A stretch of DNA of 50,162 nucleotides from Bdellovibrionales bacterium (lineage in GTDB: Bacteria > Bdellovibrionota > Bdellovibrionia > Bdellovibrionales > JAMPXM01), in the NCBI GenBank assembly GCA_016713885.1, contig JADJOF010000009.1, positions 1 to 50,162 of the forward strand, written 5' to 3'. The translations under genes and the position numbers were made by a program. Shown here in pieces: positions 1 through 8,691 of the stretch (positions within the stretch are counted from its first letter, which is position 1; every line of letters begins with the position of its first letter). Below the pieces are notes generated by a model. It was not told where the DNA came from. It saw only the letters and a list, made by a program, of their open reading frames with translations, and searched no databases.

Positions 1-1594
1 ACATCCTTGGCCGCGGCGAAGACGTCGGCATCACATGCGCGCTGATTCCTTCAAAAACTCCAGGCGTCGACATTTCACAGCGCCACGATCCCATGGGCTC
101 GCCTTTCTACAACTGCCCGACCTTCGGTAAAGATGTTGTCGTGTCAGTCGATACAATCGTCGGCGGACTCGAGGGCGCCGGCAAAGGCTGGGGCATGCTG
201 ATGGAGTGCCTCGCTGCAGGTCGCGGCATTTCGCTTCCCGCACAGTCGACCGGCGGAACAGCACTTGTGACACGTGTCGTATCGGCACATGCCTCGATTC
301 GCAAACAGTTCGGTTTCCCGATCGGTATGATGGAAGGTGTTGAAGAGCCCATCGCTCGGATCGCCGGCTTTAACTATATGATCGAAGCCATGCGCCGCTA
401 CACACTCGGCGCGCTCGACAAGGGCATCAAACCGGCCGTCGTCACCGCGATGGTGAAGTACAACGCCACCGAGATCTCGCGCAAGGTCATCAATGACGGT
501 ATGGATGTCATGGGCGGCGCCGGCATTTCTCGTGGTCCAAAGAATCTGCTCGCCCACTTCTATATGGCGACACCGATCGGCATCACAGTTGAAGGTGCAA
601 ACATCCTCACCCGTACGTTGATTATCTTTGGCCAGGGCGCTCTCCGCGCTCACCCTTACGCCTTTAAAGAAGTCGACTCGATCGGCAAAGGCGACCTGGC
701 GACATTCGACAGCGCCTTCTGGGGACACGTTGGTCACATTGTTCGCAACGGCTGTCGCGCCGTCGCACTGTCGCTGACACGCGGCCTGCTCGCCCCAAGC
801 CCAGTCGGTGGCTCAACGGCGAAGTACTACCGCAAACTGTCTTGGGCCTCGGCCACATTCGCCACAATGGGCGATATCGCTATGGGTTCACTCGGCGGCT
901 CGCTAAAGTCTCGTCAGAAAATCACCGGCCGCTTTGCCGACGTCCTTTCGTGGATGTACATCGGAACTTCGGTTCTTCGCCGCTACGAAGCGGAAGGTCG
1001 CAAAAAGAAGACCTCACATTCGTTCACTTTGCGCTGAATCACAGTCTCTACGAAATCCAAAAGGCCTTCGACGGTATCTTTGCGAATCTCAATCCCCCAG
1101 GCCTTGGCTGGCTGTTTAGCGGCCCGCTCCGCTGGTGGTCGAACCTGAACGCAATGGCCGGAGAACACAACGATCAGCACACGCATAAGATCGCATCGAT
1201 GATCTTAGCCGACAGCGAGCAGCGCAAACGCCACACCGAAGGTATCTTTGTTCCAAAGAACACCATCGAACAGCTCGGCAAACTCGAGTTCACTTTCAGC
1301 GTGGTCAAACGCGCCGAAGCGACCGAAAAGAAAATGCGCGCCGCCGTTAAGGCACGGACGATTCCAAAGGCGAAAGGCAAAGCTTTGGCGGATTCGTGCC
1401 TCGAGAAAGGTGTGATCACAAAAGAGGAGTACACCGATGTGATTCGCGCTGACGAGCTTCGCTGGGAAGCCATCCAAGTCGACTCGTACACACAGGACGA
1501 ATACTTTGGTCACAAGTCAAAAGGGACATCGCATTTACTTAAAGCCGCAACAGGCGGTGGCGGTGCTGAGGCCTCAGCCATGAACCGCGGCTGA
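1..1594 (+). CDS. fadE: Acyl-CoA dehydrogenase FadE, 3' part, one frame break
   Basis: The reading frame is open from base 3, so the 5' end lies outside the window; about 530 residues are present. FadE oxidises acyl-CoA to trans-2-enoyl-CoA with FAD in the first step of beta-oxidation. Family stretches are clear: GITCALIP, GRGISLPAQSTGG, FPIGMMEGVEEPIARIAG, DVMGGAGISRG, ITVEGANILTRTLIIFGQGA and SLGGSLKSR, all as I know them from enterobacterial FadE. The first frame stops at 1037, but the C-terminal FadE domain continues in the -1 frame from about 1007 to 1594 (DLTFVHFALNHSLYE onward). One extra A in the A-run at 1002-1006 would restore RKKEDL and the whole C-terminus. The break is probably a sequence error; slippage at C-AAA-AAG is a remoter option. 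Confidence 0.9.
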
Positions 1595-1613
1595 GCTTCA
1601 GATCTCAAAATAG

Positions 1614-1645
1614 AAAAAGGGGAAGCAACCGCTTCCCCTTTTTTT
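1614..1645. terminator. Intrinsic terminator, bidirectional
   Basis: A perfect 13-bp stem (AAAAAGGGGAAGC, 1614-1626) pairs with 1631-1643 across an AACC loop, followed by a T-run to 1645. The mirrored A-run means it can also stop transcription from the minus-strand lipoprotein gene ending at 1675. It sits between two convergent genes. Confidence 0.93.
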
Positions 1646-1674
1646 ATTCTCTTCAGCCACAGCGATATCGCGAA

Positions 1675-2316
1675 TCAACGAATGAGTGCGAGCGGATCTG
1701 CAATTTCTTCGGCCATAACATTTGGCCCCTTTGGACAACCATCAGGAAGCTGTGCCGGATGGCGCGGCTTCGGCTGAACCGGTCCCCATGAAACTGCTTG
1801 CACAGTCTCACTCTGTGGATGAATCGTCAGACTGACGCCAGTCCCCAAGAGAAACGCGGTGCCGGCATTCAGAGTATAGTGAGAACCGCACATGGAAGCC
1901 TCTGGGCGATAGAAGTCTGCACCATTAAAATAGGCCTGTATCGCTTTGGACGACCGAAACCTCTCACTTGCTTGAGGCTCATAGGTCTTTCCAGTCAGGA
2001 CCTTTTTATCTGGATCAAATCCAAAGTAAGTCCTTTGGGGCCGAGACACATCGTTTTGATAGACAAGAATGAACTCGGACCTATCGCTCAATATAAAAGC
2101 TTTTTGTGGTACCCCAAACCGAGAAACAATGTCTTTCGCCGGAGTGCCCAGATGAACCTCTGCAACCGACTCGAAGTTAACTTCCGATTTAGACTGCTGA
2201 GTCTGATTGATTGACGAGCGAATCGACGGGCCTGTGCATGAAACCAAAAGAGCCGAAAAACCAAACGCCAGGACTAGGACGTTTAAACTCTCTTTGAAGG
2301 GCTCATTTTGTTGCAC
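1675..2316 (-). CDS. Putative lipoprotein, function unknown
   Basis: A 213-residue product with a hydrophobic segment and lipobox LVSC (lipidated Cys27), so it should be an envelope lipoprotein. The segment with HLGTPAKDIVSRFGVPQK resembles the beginning of SmpA/OmlA (BamE-like) folds, where a small lipoprotein domain is followed by a 'G..VGxP' type motif, but the resemblance is short and I do not assign a function. Two cysteines (CGSHY and DGCPKG) lie in the C-terminal half. The start overlaps the end of the upstream metalloprotease gene by 14 bases, so the two are probably cotranscribed and translationally coupled. The shared terminator at 1614-1645 lies downstream. Confidence 0.75.
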   Translation of the reverse strand: MQQNEPFKESLNVLVLAFGFSALLVSCTGPSIRSSINQTQQSKSEVNFESVAEVHLGTPAKDIVSRFGVPQKAFILSDRSEFILVYQNDVSRPQRTYFGFDPDKKVLTGKTYEPQASERFRSSKAIQAYFNGADFYRPEASMCGSHYTLNAGTAFLLGTGVSLTIHPQSETVQAVSWGPVQPKPRHPAQLPDGCPKGPNVMAEEIADPLALIR

Positions 2317-3100
2317 AAAGACCTCCCACTTTCAGACTATCACCGAAGTAGTTATGAAGCCAACGATGGACACCAGGTGAAACTTTCTTCAAGCGGGTAT
2401 CGTCATACAGCAAAGCCTCGATATTATTTGCGAAGTCTTCTTCTGGAGAGATCACTCCGTCTTCTTGAACAAACTCGCTAGCCTTTCGGCCAGGAATTGG
2501 ACGCCCGATCCCTGGTGGTCGAATCCAATTGCCTGCCAACTCATAGGCCTCTCTATCTAGATCGCTCCAGGTTGCAAAAAAATGGTGGGCAAGCTCATGA
2601 GCCAGAATTTGATCAAGCGACACATCCGCCCTGAAAGCAGCATCATATAAAACCGTTGAGGAGCCCAAGGTCGATGCAGGGTTACCCTTGTCTGCCGACG
2701 TCTTCATTCGATAAATGTGAACATTCTTAGAATCTCGAATTCTAACCGGAAGCCTAAGAAAGGCAGATATGACCTTCGCCTTTTCTGCTGGAGTCCATCT
2801 TTTTGTGTGCTCAGCTCTCCGTTCCCATTTTGGAGGGTCACCGTCTTTTAGAGACTTCCCTATCTCAGCTCTAATTTCTTCACACGAGTGCACCGACGCA
2901 CGGCAAAGGTCATCACCTCGATCCGAGCATGTGAAAGTACCCATATCAACTGAAAGAGCCGAGCACTTCGCAACACAGTCATTCGACAACGGAGAGATTT
3001 TTGCCGCATTAAACCAGCGCACACACTCTGCCTCAATCGCACTTGCGGTCGAGCAAAGAAGAAGAGCGGCAAAGTAGACAGAAAGCCAGTTTGAGATCAT
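2303..3100 (-). CDS. Secreted zinc metalloprotease-like protein (HExxH)
   Basis: A 265-residue product with a signal peptide (residues 1-21, cut after STASA) and a zinc-peptidase motif HELAH at residues 168-172. His168 and His172 would bind zinc and Glu169 would be the base. A glutamate-rich segment PEEDFANNIEALL (219-231) is a likely source of the third ligand, as in gluzincins. Six cysteines (26, 42, 46, 58, 66, 73) crowd the N-terminal third, which suggests a disulphide-bonded pro- or binding domain in the periplasm. It is the first gene of a pair with the lipoprotein at 1675-2316. The substrate cannot be deduced. Confidence 0.75.
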   Translation of the reverse strand: MISNWLSVYFAALLLCSTASAIEAECVRWFNAAKISPLSNDCVAKCSALSVDMGTFTCSDRGDDLCRASVHSCEEIRAEIGKSLKDGDPPKWERRAEHTKRWTPAEKAKVISAFLRLPVRIRDSKNVHIYRMKTSADKGNPASTLGSSTVLYDAAFRADVSLDQILAHELAHHFFATWSDLDREAYELAGNWIRPPGIGRPIPGRKASEFVQEDGVISPEEDFANNIEALLYDDTRLKKVSPGVHRWLHNYFGDSLKVGGLCATK

Positions 3101-3212
3101 GACGCCGCCAGAATACCGATTTTGCCCTTATGAAGGGGAGCTTTTTTCGGCCATCACTCAACATTTTCGCGAATGTGATTCGCACTGAAAACATCGAAAC
3201 GATCACTAGCAT

Positions 3213-3249
3213 CAAAACAAAAAAGCGAAACCCATCCGAGTTTCGCTTT
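3213..3249 (-). terminator. Intrinsic terminator after the SH3-like protein gene
   Basis: On the minus strand AAAGCGAAAC (complement of 3240-3249) pairs with GTTTCGCTTT (complement of 3222-3231), and the descending arm runs into a T-rich tail (complement of 3213-3224). It lies about 45 bases after the stop of the gene ending at 3295. Confidence 0.85.
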
Positions 3250-3294
3250 CAAGCTATCATTTGTAGCAAGGACGCGTAACGCAACCTCACCGCA

Positions 3295-3987
3295 CTAGAA
3301 ACAAGACTTCTTAACAAACGCTGGCGATCCGTCTTTGCTGTAGACCTTCCAGTAGTTTGGATTTCCTGATTTCTCGACCCACAGCTTCTTATCCGCTCGA
3401 GTTTCTCCTATGAACGTCTTCGAACCTGGTTTGGTCTGCAAATTACATTCTTTTGTCGTCACTTGATAGCTGCCACCAGCGTAATCATCTGCTGAAGCAA
3501 CGCTGCGTTTTTTAGACGACTTCGTCGCTGCCACTTTTGATTTCTTACTCGACTTTTTATTCGATTTTTTAGCAGCTTTCTTCGCCGCTTTCTTTGATTC
3601 TTTCTTCGCAGCTTTCTTCGCTGCCTTTTTTGCTACCGCTTTTTTGGCGACAGGCTTCTTTTCTTCAACCGGGGCAACCGAAGGGTCCATCACCGGAGCA
3701 CCCATGGGCGCCGCACCTGCATCAGCAGATGGCGAAAGATCCTCAATCGGACCACCCGACGGAGCAGCACCCATGTCAGCCGACGGATCTGAACCCGCCT
3801 GCGCAACCGCTGGTGCAGCTGGTTCCGACGCTGGCGCCGGGCCACCGATCGGAGTCGTATCAAAGTCACTGTCTCCCTCATCGACAAATACGTCGGCGCT
3901 GAAAGCTGGCAGCGCCACAATCAGTGCAAGGACGATGAAAGAAATCGAGATCCACTTTACAAAGGCACGCTCGAGAGTGTTCGCCAT
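3295..3987 (-). CDS. Secreted Lys/Ala-rich protein with C-terminal SH3-like domain
   Basis: About 230 residues from the ATG at 3987, chosen because AAGGAG lies 7 bases upstream; an in-frame ATG at 4008 is less well placed. Order of parts: signal peptide ending ALPAFSA; an acidic Pro/Ala-rich stretch with repeated SADMGAAPSGGP-like units; a strongly basic tract of KKAAKK repeats; then about 60 residues resembling a bacterial SH3 domain (YQVTTKECNLQTKPGS to PAFVKKSCF) with two cysteines. The basic tract looks like histone H1-type tails, but the signal peptide argues for export, where it could bind peptidoglycan, LPS or extracellular DNA. Function unknown. A terminator follows at 3213-3249. Confidence 0.75.
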   Translation of the reverse strand: MANTLERAFVKWISISFIVLALIVALPAFSADVFVDEGDSDFDTTPIGGPAPASEPAAPAVAQAGSDPSADMGAAPSGGPIEDLSPSADAGAAPMGAPVMDPSVAPVEEKKPVAKKAVAKKAAKKAAKKESKKAAKKAAKKSNKKSSKKSKVAATKSSKKRSVASADDYAGGSYQVTTKECNLQTKPGSKTFIGETRADKKLWVEKSGNPNYWKVYSKDGSPAFVKKSCF

Positions 3988-4061
3988 TGAAGAACTCCTT
4001 ATGACCACCTATCGGCCCGAAGTTCTATGTAGACTTAAGATGAACTGTGTGACGCCGGTCG

Positions 4062-4808
4062 TTAGTCCGGCATTTCCACGTACGGCATGCGTCTCAAAAT
4101 CGCACTCTGTCGATAACGCACATAGGCCGAAGGCCGATCAACGCGAAAACGAATGGGGTTGGGAAGCACCGCGATCAGCAGCGCCGCCTCAGCCGACGTC
4201 AAACGCGCTGCAGGCTTTTTAAAGTAGTGCCGAGATGCCGCTTCGACGCCATAAACACCCGGACCAAACTCGATCACATTGAGATAAACCTCCATGATCC
4301 GACGTTTGCTCCATACCGATTCCATCAAAATCGTAAACCATGCTTCAACGCCCTTTCGCACCCAGCTTCGGCTGGGCCAAAGAAAGACGTTCTTTGCCGT
4401 CTGCTGCGAAATCGTACTTGCCCCGCGCACCCGCTTGCGGCCGTTGCGCTCGGCGCGCTTATTGGTCTCAATCGCTTTGCGGATCGCCTCAAAATCAAAG
4501 CCCGCGTGCTGAATGAAGCGAAAGTCCTCTGAAGCAATCGCTGCTCTGATCACTTGCGGTTGAATTTTCTCAAGAGAGACCCAGTCTTTCTCGTAGACCA
4601 TTTTCTCTCCCGCAAAACCCGCTTCGATAGACTTAAAAACCATCAGCGGTGTTACGGGTACGGGAATCCAAGCATACAGAACAACGGACAAGACTGACGC
4701 CGCCAAACCGCCACCAACGAAAAGCGCTAAACCACTGAAGAAAAAGTGGGTCCATTTGAACCGGTTCTCAGGTTCGGCTTGTCTCAAAGGGGGACGGAGA
4801 TCGCGCAT
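4062..4808 (-). CDS. mtgA: Monofunctional peptidoglycan glycosyltransferase (GT51)
   Basis: A 248-residue inner-membrane enzyme that polymerises glycan strands from lipid II at the periplasmic face. One transmembrane helix (about residues 20-48) precedes the GT51 domain. The catalytic glutamate is Glu94 in ASEDFRFIQHAGFD. The second motif RGASTISQQTAKN spans 128-140, and RRIMEVYLNVIEFGPGVYGVEAA (169-191) is the third. Length matches the MtgA family, and no transpeptidase domain follows. It is divergent from the 601-aa protein gene at 4995 with 186 bases between them. Confidence 0.95.
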   Translation of the reverse strand: MRDLRPPLRQAEPENRFKWTHFFFSGLALFVGGGLAASVLSVVLYAWIPVPVTPLMVFKSIEAGFAGEKMVYEKDWVSLEKIQPQVIRAAIASEDFRFIQHAGFDFEAIRKAIETNKRAERNGRKRVRGASTISQQTAKNVFLWPSRSWVRKGVEAWFTILMESVWSKRRIMEVYLNVIEFGPGVYGVEAASRHYFKKPAARLTSAEAALLIAVLPNPIRFRVDRPSAYVRYRQSAILRRMPYVEMPD

Positions 4809-4994
4809 GAGTCAGCGACCTTACGTCGCCTTGCCGCAATCGACAAATGGGCGTTTTTAGGGACGATCCACTCATCTCAACCGTTCAAAAACAGAGCAGA
4901 ATTTACAGCTGATATGAGAAAACACTTGGTCACCGAACACATCAACATTACCCTGACTAAATCCTGACTTGACGCTATTGGAGATGGCCAACGA

Positions 4995-6800
4995 ATGAGG
5001 ACAAAATCAAGCTCACCCAGCGCGGAGCCGCCCGCCGAACAGCGGCTCGAACCTCCGGGCGCGCCGCCGAGCACACCAGCTCGACCAGCAGCGCCGCCCA
5101 GCCCGAGTCGATTCAGCGCGGGAGCCCTCACTTCTGTCACCCGTCACGATCATCACAATATCGAAATCAAGTCGGTGATCGAGCTCGCTCCAGAACCTCT
5201 CAAAGTCGCCACTGAACTCTACATTTTCATTCCAAAAAGTTTTGAAATCGGACTCGCTGGAAAGTCAGAACTGGTGAAAGACTTGCGAACGCGACTGCGA
5301 CTCGCAATTCCTTCAAATGAAGGTTTTGACGACGAAGACTTTAACGACGCCCTCAAAGAACTTGCCAACGCCAATGCTCGTCTTGAAGCGGAAGCGATGA
5401 TTTTAATTTCGATGGGACAAGAGATTCCGGCTAATTTGCGTGAAGGCGTCTTGGAGGCGGCAAAAGATGTTGCGGCCATTGTCGCCGAACGTCTCAAGCG
5501 CCTTTCCGCCGATCACGGTCGTCAGTTTTTTATTTCACAGAGTCTACTCGTCACAACTTCAAGTCGTGCCGCCGGCTTTGATTCGTTTGTCAAAAATCTA
5601 CAGGCCGTGCGCCGGAAAATCGAACTGGTGCGCGAAACCATGCGCACACGCAGCCGAGACGGCCGTTCGCTCAACTCGCTTCTCGATGAGTACGTGAGTC
5701 AGCTTTACGTTCAGTATCTTGGCGCGATCGCCGGCGAGTTCTCCAAATTTGAAGCCGACTCAAGCGACATTCACCCACCGACCGGTTTCGATCTCGCTGA
5801 CGCCGACGCGGTCGCTGACGGTTCGACTCTCGACTCCGCAGCGGCATTCAATCTCTCGTACGCTCGCGCCAAGCAGATGCTCAAGGCCCTGCAAGAGGAC
5901 GAAGCCGTCTACCGAAAGTCACGCGGTCTATCATTTGAATCCGAGACTGATCTTGAGCGCGAACGCCACTTGATTCGCTTGAGCCAATTGAAGAAGTTTT
6001 TCCAATCCAAAACCTTTATCGATGTTGCCAAGACACAAGCCGCTAAGAAAATCACCGAATCAACCGCACTCGTGGGAACGGCCGTCGCCGGCGTTACTGC
6101 CGCTGTTTTAGAGCAGTGGGGCCGAAAGAACGTCGCCACTGTCGCGAGCCAAGGTCTGATGCTCGTTTCACTTGGCGTCATCTTATACGTGATCCGCGAT
6201 CGGATGAAGGATTGGGCCCGAAACAAACTTCACGAAAAAGCGCTCGGATTGATTCCAGACTTCGAAACCGAACTGGTCGCCGGTCAGCGTCGCTTCGGCG
6301 TCAACAAAGAGTGGTTTCAGTTGATCGCATCGAAGATGTGCGACTCAACGATTCTCGACGCCCGCCATGCCGACTCCATGATTGAGAAGAATCTTCGCCT
6401 TCCAGAAGATGTCATTCTCTCGCGCCGGGTATTCTTTCTTGAGCCCTGCGGGATCGGCTCTGGTCAGCCGCGTGCGCTGCATGAGAACACTCGACTCAAT
6501 CTCGATCGCCATCTGAAGTTCATGGACGATCCGTTCAAAGAACTGACGGATCTTGAGGCCGACGGCAACTTCACTCTTTCGCGCTCACACCGAGTTTACC
6601 ATTTCTACGTGGTGACTCGCACCTCGGTGACTGCCGGAAAAGAGGCCGAGCCGTCTCGACTGCGGACATGGACTTCAGGCCTGCGTGCAATTTTAGGACT
6701 GAAGAGCAAACCGAAGCTTCCGCGTTCGACGACAATCGCGGCCAATCGGGTCGTTCTCGATAAATCGGGAATCGTTCGGGTCGAAGCGATCAGCCTTTAA
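4995..6800 (+). CDS. Large membrane protein of unknown function
   Basis: A 601-residue product that I do not recognise. Residues 1-45 are Pro/Ala/Ser-rich and probably disordered. A charged, helical region follows (about 95-330) with acidic and basic heptad-like stretches. Two hydrophobic segments (about 354-371 and 378-399) form a likely membrane hairpin. The C-terminal 200 residues are soluble with no recognised motif. No signal peptide is evident, so both ends could be cytoplasmic around the hairpin. GGAG lies about 10 bases before the ATG. The 3' end overlaps the convergent phosphatase gene by 11 bases. Confidence 0.7.
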   Translation: MRTKSSSPSAEPPAEQRLEPPGAPPSTPARPAAPPSPSRFSAGALTSVTRHDHHNIEIKSVIELAPEPLKVATELYIFIPKSFEIGLAGKSELVKDLRTRLRLAIPSNEGFDDEDFNDALKELANANARLEAEAMILISMGQEIPANLREGVLEAAKDVAAIVAERLKRLSADHGRQFFISQSLLVTTSSRAAGFDSFVKNLQAVRRKIELVRETMRTRSRDGRSLNSLLDEYVSQLYVQYLGAIAGEFSKFEADSSDIHPPTGFDLADADAVADGSTLDSAAAFNLSYARAKQMLKALQEDEAVYRKSRGLSFESETDLERERHLIRLSQLKKFFQSKTFIDVAKTQAAKKITESTALVGTAVAGVTAAVLEQWGRKNVATVASQGLMLVSLGVILYVIRDRMKDWARNKLHEKALGLIPDFETELVAGQRRFGVNKEWFQLIASKMCDSTILDARHADSMIEKNLRLPEDVILSRRVFFLEPCGIGSGQPRALHENTRLNLDRHLKFMDDPFKELTDLEADGNFTLSRSHRVYHFYVVTRTSVTAGKEAEPSRLRTWTSGLRAILGLKSKPKLPRSTTIAANRVVLDKSGIVRVEAISL

Positions 6801-7399
6801 AAACCGGATCAAAAGACGGTTGAAATTGCCCATTTTCATAGGTCACTAAAAATACCGAACCGTTTGGAACATCGATCGGCTCCTCGCGCGGCCCTTTCAC
6901 CCAACCCTGCAAAAGCCGACGAATCACGCCACCATGTGTTCCGATTGCCCAGCGTTCAAATGGGCCAGAGCGCGACGCAAATTCAGCAAGAGCGGCCTGC
7001 GCACGATCTCGAACTTCGGCTTTCGACTCGCCACCCGGAAACCGCGCCTCCCCAGAGCGTTTCGTGAACTCCCGTCCACTGCAACCACGACTCCTCGCCG
7101 AACTGCGAAATAATCTCAGGACGAGTTAAACCTTCGGCTCGTCCCATATTGGTTTCAGCCCAACGCACATCGATTTGAATCTGTTGTTGCGGCAGGTGCG
7201 GAAATGCCAATCGAGTCGTCTGCAGCGCCCTGCCCAACGGAGAACTCACAACACGAAAAGGTCGCTCCGCGAAAAACTCATGAAGCCTGTGCCCCTGTTC
7301 AATGCCCTTAGGATTGAGCGGAATATCCGTTCGCCCCTGCATCCGGCCAATTTTATTCCAGTCGGTTTCTCCGTGTCGAAACAGAAAGAATTCAGTCAT
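6790..7399 (-). CDS. Histidine phosphatase (phosphoglycerate-mutase family), one frame break
   Basis: The N-terminus has the family signature LFRHGETDWN with catalytic His9, then SSPLGRALQTT and the acid/base glutamate in ETNMGRAEGL. The first frame ends at 6983, but the rest of the domain (RFPGGES, then the second catalytic His in IGTHGGVIRRLL) is encoded one frame over, ending with TGA at 6790-6792. Removing one C from the run at 7050-7053 (G on the coding strand) joins the halves as LWEARFPGGES and gives about 202 residues, normal for CobC/GpmB-like phosphatases. The exact substrate is unknown. The start overlaps the stop of the LEA14-like gene (ATGA at 7396-7399), so the two are coupled. 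Confidence 0.85.
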
Positions 7400-7848
7400 G
7401 GCCGAAGCTTCACATCGCCGACGTGTTCAAACGGCAGTGTAAAAATCCCGATCCGCGCCTCGCCCGTCACCTTGTAGGCGGCGGTTCCGTTTCTCAACAA
7501 ATCAAGGACCGACGAAAAAATCGCGTTGTACTTGAACGGTACCGGAATCTCAACGCGCGATATCTCACGCGCCTTGAGAGTCGCAAACTCCTTTACTTCC
7601 GCCTGCGCCACCGGCTTACCACCAAGCTCCAAAGCATAGGTCATACGATCAACAGTCAGCGAAACTCCGTTCGGATTCTCAACATCCAAAGCAATCACGG
7701 CCGTCGCCCCGTCCGCAACGGCATCGCGCACCTGAACAGAGTGAAACTGCACTTTTGGTTTTTCTAAAACGGCCTCCACAAAAGAGGCGCAACCCGACAG
7801 TATAAAAATCGCCAAAATCCAGAGCAGTGTCAGTGACCGTGTAAACAT
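7396..7848 (-). CDS. LEA14-like (WHy domain) lipoprotein
   Basis: The product starting at the ATG at 7848 has about 150 residues, a short basic n-region and lipobox LSGC (Cys20), which fits better than the longer frame opening at 7920. The mature part carries VIALDVENPNGVSLTVDRMTYALELGG, typical of LEA14/WHy domains, where a beta-sandwich alternates hydrophobic residues and an NPN turn. Family members are linked to desiccation and envelope stress, but the role here is unknown. Its stop codon overlaps the start of the histidine phosphatase gene by four bases. Confidence 0.8.
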   Translation of the reverse strand: MFTRSLTLLWILAIFILSGCASFVEAVLEKPKVQFHSVQVRDAVADGATAVIALDVENPNGVSLTVDRMTYALELGGKPVAQAEVKEFATLKAREISRVEIPVPFKYNAIFSSVLDLLRNGTAAYKVTGEARIGIFTLPFEHVGDVKLRP

Positions 7849-8000
7849 GACGAAATTGAACCACCGCGAGCCGAAATTTGTCACCGAAAACAACCACAAT
7901 AGCGGCCAAATCGAATTCACTCAATGGCGACGCGGTTTCGCGATGTGAACAAGAGTTGCTCTACCAGTTGAGCGAAATAATGATTTTCGGGAGGAAAACC

Positions 8001-8615
8001 ATGAAAGCATTGAAGTCACTGACCCTCACGGCCCTTACAGCACTCAGCACATTCCAAGTTGGCTGCACAGATCGTGAAGTCGCCTCTGGTATCGGCGGTT
8101 TTGCTCTGGGAGCGATCATCGTCGACGCGGCTCGAAGTTCTCCGCCCCCACGCCGCACCCGTACCTGCGAGATCTACCGCGAAAAGAAAACCGTTGGATA
8201 CCGCGATTACAACGGCAACTGGGTCGAAACAACGGCCTATCGCAATGAGAGCACTTGCCCTCCAGGCTATCGCAAGATGGAGCTCGGCACAGAGACAACC
8301 GGAGCATCTGTCGACGCCGTAGCCGTGGCTGAAACCTACAAAATGAGCCCCGAAGCGGCGCAGACGCTCGTGCAAGCGTTAACACAGGCGCAGACTGCGA
8401 CTGACGACGCTTCGGCTGCCGCAGCCCTCGCATCGATCGGTATCGAGCGCGCTGATGCCGAAAAGCTCGCACAGTTTCAAAACCCCGACGATGCAGGCGT
8501 CGACCGCATCGCGTGCGCTCTGAATCAGAGCCCGGAATCGACAAAGATGATGCTGACAAGCATCATGGCCGAAGCGGCCGCTCAAAAAGCAGCGCGCGAT
8601 TCAGAAAAACTTTAA
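8001..8615 (+). CDS. Secreted protein or lipoprotein, unknown function
   Basis: A 204-residue product from the ATG at 8001, preceded by a good ribosome site (GGGAGGA, 7 bases upstream). The frame is open from 7878 but the signal peptide begins at 8001. Cys22 in FQVGC could be lipidated, though Gln at -3 is not standard. A glycine-rich hydrophobic stretch follows (GIGGFALGAIIVDAA), then a segment with paired cysteines (CEIYREKK and CPPGYRK), then an Ala-rich helical tail. No known domain is apparent. It is a single-gene transcription unit closed by the terminator at 8643-8676. Confidence 0.7.
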   Translation: MKALKSLTLTALTALSTFQVGCTDREVASGIGGFALGAIIVDAARSSPPPRRTRTCEIYREKKTVGYRDYNGNWVETTAYRNESTCPPGYRKMELGTETTGASVDAVAVAETYKMSPEAAQTLVQALTQAQTATDDASAAAALASIGIERADAEKLAQFQNPDDAGVDRIACALNQSPESTKMMLTSIMAEAAAQKAARDSEKL

Positions 8616-8642
8616 TCTGATCTCTGCCCATCGTAAGACAAG

Positions 8643-8676
8643 AAGCCCGACACCAATCCGGTCGTCGGGCTTTTTT
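8643..8676 (+). terminator. Intrinsic terminator
   Basis: AAGCCCGAC (8643-8651) pairs with GTCGGGCTT (8664-8672), followed by a run of T to 8676. It lies 28 bases after the stop at 8615 and just before the next gene at 8692. Confidence 0.9.
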
Positions 8677-8691
8677 CTATTAGGGAAGCGC

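Noticed and set aside
144..737. Long minus-strand reading frame opposite fadE
   Set aside because: It is a shadow of the strongly conserved FadE frame and has no family features.
3540..3640. Repeat array in the KKAAKK-coding stretch
   Set aside because: It is a coding low-complexity tract in the SH3-like protein, not a CRISPR or satellite array.
7920..7990. tRNA gene suggested by the D-arm-like motif
   Set aside because: Only the D-arm is present; acceptor ends and T-arm do not pair.
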